Source: Pholiota molesta (taxonomy: Eukaryota; Basidiomycota; Agaricomycetes; Agaricales; Strophariaceae). Taken from it: a DNA stretch of 36,883 bases. The position numbers were made by a program, and so were the translations under genes. Below the pieces are notes generated by a model. It was given only the letters and a program-made list of their open reading frames with translations. It was not told the origin of the DNA and searched no databases. The stretch is from positions 1 through 36,883 of the forward strand of contig JACGCK010000343.1 in assembly GCA_014925825.1 (NCBI GenBank), given 5' to 3'. Shown here in pieces: positions 9,351 through 21,100 of the stretch (the stretch's first letter is position 1; each line of letters opens with the position of its first letter).

Positions 9351-10824
9351 ATGTCCTCCAGCATGTCAAAATACTGGCTTTTGAAAGCGGAACCCGACTC
9401 GCGCGTCGTTAAAGGAAAAGATGTCAAGGTGGGTGGCTGGAAGTTCTCTGGGTCTCGTTGCGTTTACTTGGGCTTCGTTGGGCTCTATAAAACATAGTAT
9501 CTGCACATCTAACTCTTTATATTCTCTGTTCGCATATTGATGCGCGTCTGAGAGGCCATATATCGCGTTTTTGCATTAAACGACAATGCTTCCTTTCACC
9601 TGCTAATCTACGAATAACAGTTCAGTGTGGATGACTTCCAGGCTATCGGGACTTCCCCATGGGAAGGCGTGAGGAACTACGAGGCACGCAATCTGATGAA
9701 AGAGATGAAGGAAGGAGACAAGGTCAACCCTCTGGCTAATTGTGTCTCTTCGAAGCCCTTGAGCTGACTTACGCTTTCTCGATTTTAGGCGCTTTTTTAT
9801 CATTCCAATTGCAAAGTTCCAGGTACATTTAGGCATTGGGTATATGATAGAACGTCACATTAATCTTTATACAGGTATTGCTGCGTTTGCCAAGGTGCGA
9901 GGACCTGCTTTATCATTTGAAACCACATTCGGCTCATAGATGTACATGTACAAACGAAGGTCTCCAAAGAAGCCTACCCAGATTGTAAGTTTTATGCTAA
10001 TTCCTATCTTATCCGGTATCACATGGTTCCATACGCACAGATACAGCATGGGACGCGTAAGTCATACTGTTTCCTTGAAACACCACATATACACCTAACA
10101 CTCCGTTCCCAGGTCGCATCCGTACTACGATCCTGTGCGTGCCCCCACCCATGCCCCATCCACACCGACCAGCTCAGAGCGTAATATTCTACACAGAAAT
10201 CCAAATCAGAAGCCCCCAAATGGTTCATGGTCGACCTGACGTTCAGCGCCCGCGCCAAGAACTTCGTGCCCCTCTCCCTGCTGCGTACGATCGCCGACAC
10301 ACAGCCCTCACACATCCCCGAAGAGATCGCGTATATCGGCGGCGCGGGTGTGCAGGCCATCAAAAGTACTCGCTGTTCCATGAATTTCAAATGCGCACCG
10401 TCGTTGACTATAGCTTATATTCTGGTGTGCAGACATGGATCTGGTGACCCGCGGACGGCTTAGCGTCCAACGCGTCCAGGAGGATGCGTGGAAAACTATA
10501 GAACAGCTGGCTGATAGAGGTGGCTGGAAAGAGCCAGGAAGCCGGCCGAAGAAAAACGCTAAGCGCCCCAAATCTGGCGCTGATGATGCAGAGATACAAG
10601 ATAAAGCTCCTCCTGCTAAGAAGAAGGCCACGAGAAAATCTAAAGTGGCAGTTCCAACAGAAGAAGTAGAAGAGCTCGAAGAGGAGAAAGGGGAGACGAT
10701 AGTGGAAGAAACCGACTCTGTGCAGCCAAAAAGCAAAACGGGCAAACGAAAGCGCAATGTAGAAGTGCTTGAAGGGCCCGAAGAAAATCTGGGGCCGCGA
10801 CGTTCTACGAGGGCAAGGAAATGA
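9351..10824 (+). CDS. EVE-domain (thymocyte nuclear protein 1-like) protein with basic tail
   Basis: Nine exons join in frame to give about 285 residues: 9351-9428, 9621-9722, 9789-9822, 9875-9894, 9960-9984, 10041-10056, 10113-10134, 10197-10365 and 10433-10824. The EVE domain (residues about 5-160) shows KYWLLKAEPDSRVVKGKDV, PWEGVRNYEARN, LFYHSNCKVPGIAAFAKV, DASHPYYDP, PKWFMVDLTF, VPLSLLR and LVTRGRLSVQ. EVE domains are PUA-like folds thought to bind modified bases in nucleic acid (family knowledge). The tail is rich in Lys/Arg and acidic runs (KKNAKRPK, PAKKKATRKSK, TGKRKRN), as expected of a nuclear protein. The start could be 9351 or the in-frame ATG at 9363. It is the only intact copy of three here. 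Confidence 0.9.
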
Positions 10825-11239
10825 GCATTGCCTTTCGCTATGCTGCCATGTAACCTATTTTTATGTCTTGTATTTCCCGTGATGTTTATGTACTGAGTGT
10901 TTAGCGACTTACTTGCGCAACTCATATTTGAGAGCTTGGACTACAGATGCTCGCGTTCAAGTCATTGAGGGTTCGCGTTGGGTCAAGTTCGCGTTCAGCG
11001 GCGAGTGGTGCTATAAAACCCCTAACATTAATCCAACAGCTGGCAAATTCGAGTTGAGAACCAGGATAGTATATTGAATTTTGTTATAGTTTGGACATCC
11101 GCAGCTAGTGGCATGGATAAGAGGTAATTCGGCTGTTTGTAGGATTCTCAGCATGTGCAATTTGCACGATGACAGCACTCGCATATTGTGGGTATGTATC
11201 TCGTTTTCCTGGAGCATTCTTCAAATACTTTCGCATGAT
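10825..11239. other. Intergenic between the EVE gene and the convergent 148-residue gene
   Basis: The two genes face each other here. Bases about 11105-11185 recur, inverted, at about 3965-4045 next to EVE relic A (TGTGCAATTTGCACGATGAC is shared). No gene or RNA was recognised. Confidence 0.5.
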
Positions 11240-11792
11240 TCATGCTGGAGGAGATTCTGACGTTCCCGCTTCATCAAAGTCGTCCGCTTTTCGTTTTCCC
11301 TTACTCGCGGTTGATGGTGCCGTTTCAATAGGACGGGTTGAGGATGCTCCATCGTCGTCTTCCCATAACAAAGGAAGAGTATACGTGATCGGCTTCAGCT
11401 CGCCTGTTGAGTTATGATATGAGGGTGACGAGTTGCATAACGATTCCGCACAGTAAGATACGAAGACAAAGGGTTTTGGAATATAGCGATTTGAAGAAAA
11501 TCTGCTTACCCGTGGCACGATCTTTGAATTGTAAATATAAGGTATCCCAACCAGCTAGACCAAAGTCGCGAATAGCTTTCGTTGGCGGTAGCACTTCATA
11601 TTGCCCAGTAGGTTTTCCCTTTTCTCTGACGGCACGACAAAGCTCGAAGTCATCTACTGTTTCGACGTCAATCTCCGGCGGGTCCATAGCTTTAACGTCC
11701 AGAGTATTGTGTGCGATATCAGATTTAAGGGCAGAAAGAGTATCGGCTTTTAGTTCTGCTATTGGTGTTGGGGGCGCAAGACCTGATAGCAT
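11240..11792 (-). CDS. Unrecognised 148-residue protein
   Basis: Two exons, 11792-11510 and 11403-11240, join in phase 1 across a GGTAAGC donor and an AACAG acceptor. The protein starts MLSGLAPPTPIAELKADTLS and contains FELCRAVREKGKPTGQYEV, GLAGWDTLYLQFKDR and the strand-like block PITYTLPLLWEDDDG. It ends in a Ser/Lys-rich tail with a KGKRKADD stretch that could be a nuclear signal. No signal peptide or membrane segment is visible. The coherent frame across the intron and the codon pattern support a real gene, but I do not recognise the family. Its 3' flank lies in the segment copied to about 3860-4045. Confidence 0.7.
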
Positions 11793-12116
11793 GATAGTAA
11801 GCTTGTGAGTCTTTACTTGTATATGGTATACTCTGGAGAAACGAGGAGGCTGTGATAGATTAAATTAGATGGCATGATGATAAATATATGAGCGCTTACT
11901 AGTAGGTGGTTCATGGCTGATAATATCCTGGCCTAGGCTTTAGATCTCAATAAAGATTTGACAATAGCAAGACGTTGGAACGATTATGAGAGACGCGACG
12001 GTGGAACAGTGAAGGGTGATTAATTTCCAACTCCGACAATTTATTCCCACTGCCGTCTGCTACTCCGAACACAACCGCCGTTGAAGATACAGCACACATC
12101 TCTCCGGGTGTCGACG
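11793..12116. other. Divergent promoter region
   Basis: This is the space between the divergently transcribed 148-residue gene and NDUFA8, so it probably contains both promoters. No coding sequence or clear motif was recognised. Confidence 0.4.
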
Positions 12117-12943
12117 ATGAGCGCCACACCCTCCACATCCACTCCTACAGACCTCCCCCATGTCGACGAAGTCGGTCTGACCAGTGGACCCTTGAAGAGC
12201 GCCGCATTCTTCATCGGGGCATACTGCAAAGAGTACAACGGTTCGTCTGTAATCTAAGCCAGTTAATGAGTTGGGAAATCTAATAACACTTTGATTTTTC
12301 GCGTGTTTAGAGGACTTCATTCTTTGCAAGAATGAGAACCGAGACCCTGCGCATTGTTTGAAGGAGGGACGCAAGGTGACGCGGTGCGCACTCGACCTGT
12401 GAGTACTGGAATGCTGAAAGTGTTCCTTTGGACTCACAAATCCCTCGTTGTTAGGATAACCAAAATGCGAGAGAACTGTGGAAAGCAGTTTGACGCGCAC
12501 TGGGAGTGTCTGGAGAAGAAAAACCATGTATGTCATTATATCCTTGCTTCCTGAATTTCATCGCTACGCGTTCCCATCGCTCTGGGATTATGTTTGTCAG
12601 AACCCAAACGCAATCGACGTGTATCTGGGCCTTGGACCCTCCTCGCATTTATATGATACTGATTGTTGTCGCTGCTAGGAATATTACCTCTGCCGCAAAC
12701 CCGAACGAACACTGAACGCATGCATGTTCGAGAAACTTGTAAGTGTGGACCCTTCATTTACTTTCACAGTCGTAATTCTCCTGGGCATGATTTTCGCCAC
12801 ATACGTTCATCTTTTCTCTGATGACTAAATTATTAACGTACCTTCCTCCGTAGGGCCTCACCAAAACCATCCCGGGATCACCGCCAGGTCAAACGCCAAT
12901 ACACGAAGTACAAAACCCTATCTACAAGGCAGTACAGAAGTAG
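12117..12943 (+). CDS. NDUFA8: NADH:ubiquinone oxidoreductase (complex I) subunit NDUFA8, CHCH protein
   Basis: Five exons (12117-12240, 12311-12398, 12455-12527, 12679-12738 and 12854-12943) give 144 residues. Four CX9C pairs are present: C37/C47, C57/C67, C79/C89 and C100/C110. This double twin-CX9C layout is the hallmark of NDUFA8, an accessory subunit on the intermembrane-space side of respiratory complex I that is imported and oxidised by the Mia40 pathway (family knowledge). Around them are GPLKSAAFFIGAYC and the C-terminal block GLTKTIPGSPPGQTP. There is no cleavable presequence, as expected for a Mia40 substrate. Length and gene structure are complete. Confidence 0.95.
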
Positions 12944-13348
12944 ATTGGAAGGCAATATACCTGTTTTCCTCAGACCGATCTCAGATTGAACACTGGACTT
13001 GCGTGGTGTAGTTTGTTAGTGAGGCCAGGCTGCATCGTCTGGCTTTATACTTTTCGTTTGGATGTGATAAGATGCATGTACAGCTAAACATTGACAAGGT
13101 TTTCATACTACTCACGAATTCCCTGGCCTCCTTCGACTTGTGCGAGAGCATGGCATCTATTTCTTCCACTGATGAATTTGCTAGGCCTCCTGACAGCGAT
13201 GCAACATAATTGACGGTCCCAATCTTCAAGCTGCTACTAGCTCGCAAGAAACAAAAACGAAAACAGGTCAAAAAATCGGTGCACTACACGACTACAAGAT
13301 AGACCTATTGTTCTGTGGTAATATTCCTTCATGCAGGGGAAAACCTGC
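12944..13348. other. Intergenic between NDUFA8 and the DUF4470/MYND gene
   Basis: The two genes converge here. The minus strand has a short open stretch (about 13128-13270) with a possible GTGAGT donor at its end, containing VEEIDAMLSHKSKEAREF. It lacks a convincing start or homologue, so it is not called as a gene. Confidence 0.4.
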
Positions 13349-16300
13349 TTAATTTCCAGCAGTGGCGCATGTCTTTTTGTGGACTTTCCAGTCCGCCTTT
13401 TGACATTCGCGTGAACAATACTGCGTCTTCTTGCACGCAGTACACACTAACAGCTGAGGTTTTCCAGGCCCTCTACATTTGGCGCATTGCAATTTAGATG
13501 GACCCTTGTCCTCCTCGCCACCTGAAGAATTCGCCCCCGGCAACGAGAACGGGAAGAGCGGCCCAATCGCCACCCGCGTAGCCTCGTCGCGGAACGGCGC
13601 CCACTCTTTCACCGTCCCGAACCGCCCCAGGTTCTTGCCCTTCCCGCAGCTGCACAGCGGACTGCGCGCCGCCACGTCCAACGACGCGGGCACCCCCCGC
13701 GTGCGGTACTCGCACGCGTCCGTATGCTGCCACGTGCGGCACCGCTCCGCGAGCAGCGGCAGGAGGAGCGTCCACATCCGCTTCTCGTCCGCGTGCGTCA
13801 TCACCTCGACGAAATGGCGGTGCCGCAGGGCGTCGAGCGCGGGGCGGAGCGTGGGCATGATCCTGTCGGCCAAGGGCACGGCGCAGGCGTCGAGGACGAT
13901 GGTGTGCGACCCCAGGTCGAATCTCATCGCGTTGACGAAGATGTAGGTGTAGACGCCCCCGTTCAGGGGGTCGGACAGGCCGAAGACGCTGGACCAGTCC
14001 TGGGGCCGTGCGACCTGCAGCCCAGCGTACTTGAGGAACAGGCAAGCGGTGGTGTCCTTGACGTTGACGAACGTTCCGCGTGCCGGTTGGAAAGGATTCA
14101 ATCTGGCCTCTGTTTCGGCCTTGGATAGCGTCAGTGCGATATGGATGTTGAGCCAGCCAAGGTCTTCTTCTTTTCCTGGAAGCGATATAGCTGGGAGGAT
14201 GTCCAGTTTGAGATAATGGATGTTGAGCAGGTTGATCTGCTTGTTGTCGTTTGCCACAGCAAAAGGATTGAGGGAAAGATCGCGAAAATCGCTGAAGTCT
14301 GGTCGAACTGGCGTTTCAAGCTAAGAAAGTGGGCGAATAATCAGTTTTCCGAAGTGTTCGTATATGTGCAATCGCTTTACCTCGATAAAAGACGATTTAC
14401 GAGCGATTCGCATTTGCATCCGTTTCATCTGAACTGGGAAAGGGTATCTAAGCTGATACTTATGGTCGCCAAATATGACAAGCACAGAGGAATCTGTTAA
14501 TGGCTTCGTTACCACCTTGATGCCGCTTGCAAGCGAACTCGCAGCATCAGCGTCAGCGATTTCTTTCCGAACGACGAGATTTACCGCTTTGTCACCAGAA
14601 GAACTGAAATTCCCCGTAACCTCTGTGACACTTTCAGATGCCGTCGATGCGTTATAGCCAGGGGTCTGGCGCAGACGTTCCACCTCTTGCGCATTGCCCG
14701 GACGGTGGCGGACTACTTGGATATGGGTCGCGTCCGTCAAAGGTGTGGAAAAGATAGCAAGGCGCATCCCCAGCTGCGATTTCAAGTGAATAGACAACGG
14801 AGTGCTTCGGACGTGGAGTCCGACCTTGGTCGCTGCTGGCGCATTGCACAACGTCCACGATGGCAGATAGAAAGTAGCAATGAGGGAGGAACTTCCGCTC
14901 CATCCTTTCGGATCTTCCTTGATCGTGACATGAGGCTCGCCGTCGAGGACAGAAACCGAAGTCTCTCCGAAAGTAAGATGGATGGACGAGTAGATATTGT
15001 GGAAGCTGGGTCCGTAGATTTCGCACTGAAGGATCGGCGTCATGATTTCATCGGCATCCATATTCTCCAAACATGTGAGTTGTTGTCGAGGCACTTTGAG
15101 GACGACGCAGACGACGGACGGTACATCTTTCCAGCCCTGAAATTTATCTCGGGGTTTTCGGACATTCTCCGCATAGGCGGGGATAAGCACGTCGAGGGTA
15201 TGCACACCGCGCAGGTAGAGCTGGCACATTAAATCCTGATAGCCGTTCAGCCCCATCAGCAGGCTTTGGTCGTCTCCAATGAGATCGACGAGATGGTCCA
15301 TAGCGCGCGGCCAGTCAGCCTTGACATTCCCTTTGGCCAGCGCAAGAAGAGCAACGAAGCTCTCTCGCGTATAGTGGATGATGTTCTGTTTCTTGAAGTG
15401 CGCAACAGGGCCAGAGTTCTTGAAGTACAGCGCTGGATTTTCCGTGGCGAACATCCGCAGATACACGGAAAAAAAGAACTCCGCCAATGTCGCCTCGGCG
15501 CAGCCCAACTTAAAATTCCCTATGCCGGTATCCTGGGGTTTGGCGTTTGTATTGGGCACGAAAGCCGAGACGAAGCGCCACGAAAGAATTTCAGGCAGCT
15601 GGCCGGTGCGCGGATCGGCGGTCATCACTTCGTGCTTGTTCGAATGGCTCGTAAAATGCCAGAGGTGCAGCGAGGGCGCGACGCCCAAAAGCATGGACAG
15701 CGTCGGTACATCCGCACAGGCGATCTCGCTGAGCCCCGATGTTGCAGGAAGCGGAGGATCCGACCGGAGCAATGCGTTGGTGTGGAGGACCGACCAAGGC
15801 GTGCGTTCTAATAGCGGCACAGTCACAACCAGGAGGTTGAGCAGGCCGATGTGGTCTGCCAAGTCGGAGGTGTCGATGACGTTGAACTGCAAAGGAGCGG
15901 GCGAAGCGGAAGAGCCACTGTAATCTCCGACATCGAGTGCAATCGGCGACCCGCCCCATGGGTGAGAATAGATCCCTGTTTCGGTCGTCTTCTGCTCTTT
16001 GCCAACATGCAGGGCGCGACAAAAGTTGAGGGCATCGCCGACGAAGAAGCGTATAGTAATGTTCGCCGCCGACCCTGAGGAGAGACGGGCCCTGAACGAG
16101 GCGCACCCCGCTGCGAATTGTAGCTTGGCAGAGTCTACGAGATCCTCGAGAGTGACCGTCGCTGGCGGCTTTCCGTTTTTATCCAGTGCCAATCCTGGGG
16201 CCAAATAGAATGCCGTGATGGGGTTGGTACTGTAGTGAACGTTGAAGCTCCTGCCGGTACGAGAATATACGAAAGTCGGATTGACGTATGGTGTAGAGAT

Positions 16301-17079
16301 GCCTTGTGAAGACCTTGATGGTGTGACTCCAGTGGTCCAGAACGACGTGAACGCCTCGACGCTTTTCAGATGGGTGGACATGTATAGGGGACCAGCGGCT
16401 CTCAAAGTACTTATCGCCTCTCCTTTGTGATATTCGCGGACTCTCTGCATTCCAGAGAGGAATGTTGCTCGCAAGGCTTTTCGCTCGCTCTCGGTCAAGT
16501 CCTGCGATTCGGCATACAAGCCCCAATGGCGACTGATCTCCGCGAGAGAATGTTCAGTGCAAAATCGTAGAAAACTGCCGTATTTGGAGTCTCTCCATGT
16601 TTGCATGTCAGAAGACGATTGGATAAGACTGCGGCATTGAGCGATGAGGATGTTGTGGGAGGCCTCGTCGAGGAAGAAGTGATAGAAAATGGACCAAGCG
16701 GCGTCCGTCGAGACTCCATCGGCGATCATCGTCAGCAAGAGTATATTGCGGGCTAAAAAACGAAAATTCTGAGTCCAGCAACATAAACGATGATTGATTA
16801 CTCACCTAAAACCGCTGGTTCCAAGTCGCAACATGTAAAATCCAAATGACGATTGCCTGATGAATGTTAAATGGCTAGGAAGCAAAAGAAAGACAAAATA
16901 TACATACCAGGAGCTAGGTCCGCATACACGGTATACAAAATACTGCGTGGGTCACCACAGCCCAGCAGAAGAATTTCCGCAGTTTTTTCGGGAGATAAGT
17001 TTTGCGTAAGGCAGATGGGCGGGGCATTCCCTATCAGATAAAAAGATGTTTTCTTCGACCAAAGGATCGGATGAGCCAT
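13349..17079 (-). CDS. DUF4470 and MYND zinc-finger protein
   Basis: Four exons (17079-16908, 16856-16806, 16752-14381 and 14320-13349) join in frame to give 1188 residues. The N-terminal DUF4470 (residues about 30-140) shows EILLLGCGDPRSILYTVYAD, LDFTCCDLEPAVLARNILLL and WSIFYHFFLDEASHN. The GCGDPR and CCD..PAVLARN motifs resemble the nucleotide-binding loops of methyltransferase-like folds, which is an inference. A long central region without recognised domains follows. A C-terminal MYND zinc finger (residues 1144-1184) begins CAKC, continues through CTACKKTQYCSRECQKADW and ends VHKKTC. MYND fingers bind short peptide motifs. This architecture is common in agaricomycetes but its role is not established. 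The ATG at 17079 is the first in frame before DUF4470. A decayed copy lies at about 21860-23275. Confidence 0.9.
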
Positions 17080-18130
17080 CGCAATGAGGAGAGGAGGTGG
17101 GATTTGGCTTTACGCAAGTTCTTCCTAGGTTGGCGTGGACACTCTGGGAAGACTTGGCAAATGAATTCTATTTCAATTTTTAGAACTTGAAGAGCGTTGA
17201 CACGTAAAAAGCTCATTCACTGACCGAGTGTTATCAAACAAAAAAAGGACACAGATAGAAGCTTATATGTGAGGATTTCTTGTTAGAGTCCGTGTGGGTA
17301 ATGGAGGACCCATTAAAGAGTTAGCTATAGGCATTATATAGAGACGGTGACGGTGCCACAGAGGGTTTGTGTTGAACAGGCCGCCGATCACACGCGGCAT
17401 GGTGCGGTAAATCCCGAAGCCGGTATACTTGGAATCAACTTGGAGTTGCGTACTGTTCACATAATTCATACCGTAACGCTCGTTCTGTCGGTGCAAATCC
17501 TCTTGTGGGCTTTCCAGTCAGTTTCTCTATACTCGCGCAAATAATACTGAGTACTGAGTCTTTATGTACGTACTAGCACTGGCGAGAAGCTGGAACTTTG
17601 ACCCTAACGCGCTGTCCTCCTCGGCGTCTAAAAATTGGCGAGGGGTTCGTAACCTAAACGAGAGAAAGTGAAGAGAAGTGCATCCCCGAGTCTTGGTCCT
17701 AGTGGCCTCTTTAAATTGGTTTCCACTTGAAAAGGGTCCTGATCTGCCTGGCGGACTCTCTGGCTGCTCGAAAGAACTGGCTTCTCCAAGAAGCTGGAAC
17801 TCATGACGTGCGATACTCGCAGGTGTCTAGACTCTATAGATTTTCACGTACGACAACATACAAAAGGTACCATGCTTGTTTCAACGAAGGTAATGCGACA
17901 GGTTGAATTTGGGTCGAATCGGAATAACAATCGAGCTACTCAATAATACACAGCCAGAAGGAACCCCCATCCCACATGATCCCCAAATTATCACAAATCG
18001 TTTGTACACTAACTCATCGGCCGACGTTCCCTTCAGAACTTTGGAAAGATAGGCCATGGGTAGTATGTATCAGTCATCTCAGCTCCCAACGAATAGGTCT
18101 AGATAAAAAGTGCATACCATTTTGCTGCTC
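17080..18130. other. Intergenic about 1.05 kb
   Basis: This includes the upstream region of the DUF4470/MYND gene and the 3' flank of the NACHT gene. Only short open stretches without recognisable protein character were seen, and no RNA gene. The strand opposite the NACHT repeat exon is open from 17976 to 18872, but it is interpreted as a shadow. Confidence 0.45.
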
Positions 18131-21100
18131 TCATGATTCTACATTGCTGGGGGACAGACATGGACATAGGCGCGACCATATTGACCTCTTCATGCGCCTA
18201 TCAGGTGAAGTAACGGGCGTGTGCGAAGGAGATAGATGTATCGGCTCGTGGACTGGATCGTTCTCAACGAGAGGGCTTGTCGGTGTCCTGTGGAGTGATC
18301 CTGCAATTGATGGAGGCCGATGTTGGGCATGCGATTCGCTTTCATGTCCAGGATTCGACACACTATTGGATGAAGACCTCTTTGAGCGCCTATCAGGTAA
18401 AGTAATGGGTGTGTGCAAAGGAGATAGATATATCAGCTCGAGGACTGCATCGTTCTCAACGATGGGGCTTGTCGCTGTCCTGTGGAGTGATCCTGGAATT
18501 GACGCAGGCCGATGTGGGGCATGCAATTCACTTTCATGGCCAGGATTCGACATACTATCGGATGAAGACCACTTTACGTGCCTATCAGATATATCTATCA
18601 ACTCGTTGACTGAATCGTTCTCAAAGGAAGGGATTGTCGGAATTGACGCAGGCCAATGTGGGGCATGCAATTCACTTTCATGTCCAGGCTTTGACATTCT
18701 ATCGGGTGGGAACGGCTCCAGCCTGCCAAAAAAATCAGCTGGAGAACCCAACCCACTAATGGATGTCGGAGACTCGACGACAAAATTGCCGCCGAATACA
18801 AGCATATCGTCTCTGTCTGTGTATGGCAATATACCGCACGTCTGTCGAAGTAAAATGTCGTGCGTTGTCTGAGTGGCTAATTCCATAATTCGGCAGAAGG
18901 GTGTCTTACCTTTAGATATTGCTCACTGTAACTTTTAAAGTTCCTCAACATCCGATCTGAATCACCCTCCTGATCAATGTACGCTGCTGGAAATTGCTGT
19001 ACCCAAATGGAAAAGGGGATTGCAACAGGTTTCATGGCTGTTTCATGTTGGAAAAATCGATCCTTCAGGAGCTGAGCGAGATTTGAATCTTGCGAAGCTT
19101 TGGAGAGTATGTCTTTGAAGAAAGACATTGCTACATCGTGAAGAGGTATACGAATGTTTGCGTCAGATTCATCAGTTGAGTAGTTTGATTCATCATCGTA
19201 TTTTCCGATTGGTCGGACTTGTCGTGCATCTTCATCAGACCTACAAAAAGAAGTCGTCAACAGGTGCACTGACATTGGAATAGCGTAGCAGTGGAAGGAA
19301 TATTCACGTACTCGGGGAATACGAGTTCAATGATTTCTTTCGCAAATGCTGCATAGTTTTTCCCATCTAGGTAATACTCTCCAGCCCTGGTTTTGTCCTT
19401 GAAAAAACTTCTCCAGAAAGGTGTGAAACCATTGGGGACTGTTTGTGAATGCAATGCCAATAATCGCAAATCCATTTCACGGAGGTGTTCAAGCTCCGCC
19501 ATCGAAGGGCGTCCTACATGGAGCAAGGTTTCGAACACATCTTCACTATGTTGCCAATAGCCAAAGGAGAAGACAACAGGAATATGCGAGCGTAGTCTGT
19601 GAGGGTATTGCGAGAGGCGATGAAGGAAGAATGTGTCAATATCATTCTGCAGACGGGGATAAACATCGACCCGATCCTTTCCCTATTGCAGATGTGGATT
19701 GAAAAATTTCAGACCACACTCCTCCAAGGTATATTGATTACGAATGTATGAATCGATCGACTGACCTGTTGTCTTGCACATTGAAGAAAATCGGCCCATT
19801 CAGACTGTAAAATTCCTTCTATTTCTTTTTCACCACCAATTTCATCAAGCACTGCTTTCAAATCGAGCGCCGCAAGATCATCCGCAACTTCGTTGTTTGC
19901 AGGTATTCTCTGGCAATGTGTCAGGAAAGCATCCACTAAAACTTGGATCCATCGATGCTCATGGTTCCTACAAAGGCTACGAGGATAATTCCCGATCGCC
20001 TGAATCCATTGTCGAGTGAGTGCAATATCACCTTTTCCCGCGTCGATAAAGAATTCTTGGGATCGAGACTGGTCCAATAGGAAGTCATACATTGAGGCAT
20101 GATGTATCCGTATGACGGAGTCTGTGTCCTGAAAGGGCGGGACAAACACGAGGGCATGCATATCAATTAGGGCGGTGCGAACCCCAAAGCCTAGTAAATC
20201 CTCAACCATATTCACTTGTAGTACATCGTCACGGTCGAAAGAGTCCGAGTCGGTTGTGAGCGTGAGTACTGTCAGAATACTCATGACCTTTGCGCGGTCG
20301 ACCACCGAAGACAGGATAAAGCGATACAGCGCATCTAGGAGCGCGAAAGGAGTTTCATCACCCGCAGCGAATAGACCAAGAATAATGTTTAGTCGCTCTC
20401 TAGGGTCGTGTCGAGGAGAATCGATGAATTTCACGACTGTTGCAGCAAAGAGAAAGTGACCGGAAGATTTCTGCACAAGATGATCGACATCGGCCTCCAA
20501 TGGCCATTGTGTGGCAGGGAGGTAGTTTCCGATCTCGAGTTGATTTTCTCTGATTTTCTGGAACATTGAATTCAAATATACTTTGATATCGTCATCTGGT
20601 TTATAGTTGTCGTCCAGCGGCATTCCTTTTGTGAGCGTGGTCAGGGGGCCTTGTTGACAGCCCAGCGGATCTCGTATTCTGGGCGGCTGGCGATTAGGAA
20701 AATGAGAGGTAAATGTTCTAGCTCATGAACGGCTGTCCCTAGGACAGCGATGAGTTCGGCCTGTGCTTGACCATCGGGCCCACATTCGTCGATACCATCC
20801 ATGACTACAAATCTCGTCGTCTGGGTTTGGAGGGTGGGTTGTGCTGCCTTGATGGGGTTGATCACTAAGACTTGCATTTGGGTTGAAAGCGAGCGATGAA
20901 AGATGGTCGGATCTTCTTCGATTGCCGCGAAGAGGGGTTCGCGCATCTCGGGAATACACCTTGAGAGCTGGTAGGAAAGTGTTGCGATGAATTTTGAGGA
21001 GTTGTCGCGTCCAGCTGTCGAGCGAGAGAAGAAAAATGACGCGGCCAGTAGGCCTTCCTGTTCGCAAGCCTCTGCAATACTTTGCGCTATCGCACTTTTG

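Noticed and set aside
12981..13271. Possible small minus-strand gene containing VEEIDAMLSHKSKEAREF
   Set aside because: It has no ATG at the start of the open stretch, no recognised homologue, and only a plausible donor. It is noted in the intergenic entry.
13479..16200. Several 115-185 codon frames opposite the DUF4470/MYND gene
   Set aside because: They are antisense shadows in a GC-rich coding region. The minus strand has the conserved domains.
17976..18872. 298-codon open frame on the plus strand
   Set aside because: It lies opposite the NACHT repeat exon and owes its length to the same DNA repeats. The minus-strand frame has splice sites that join it to the NACHT gene, and the plus-strand product has no protein character.
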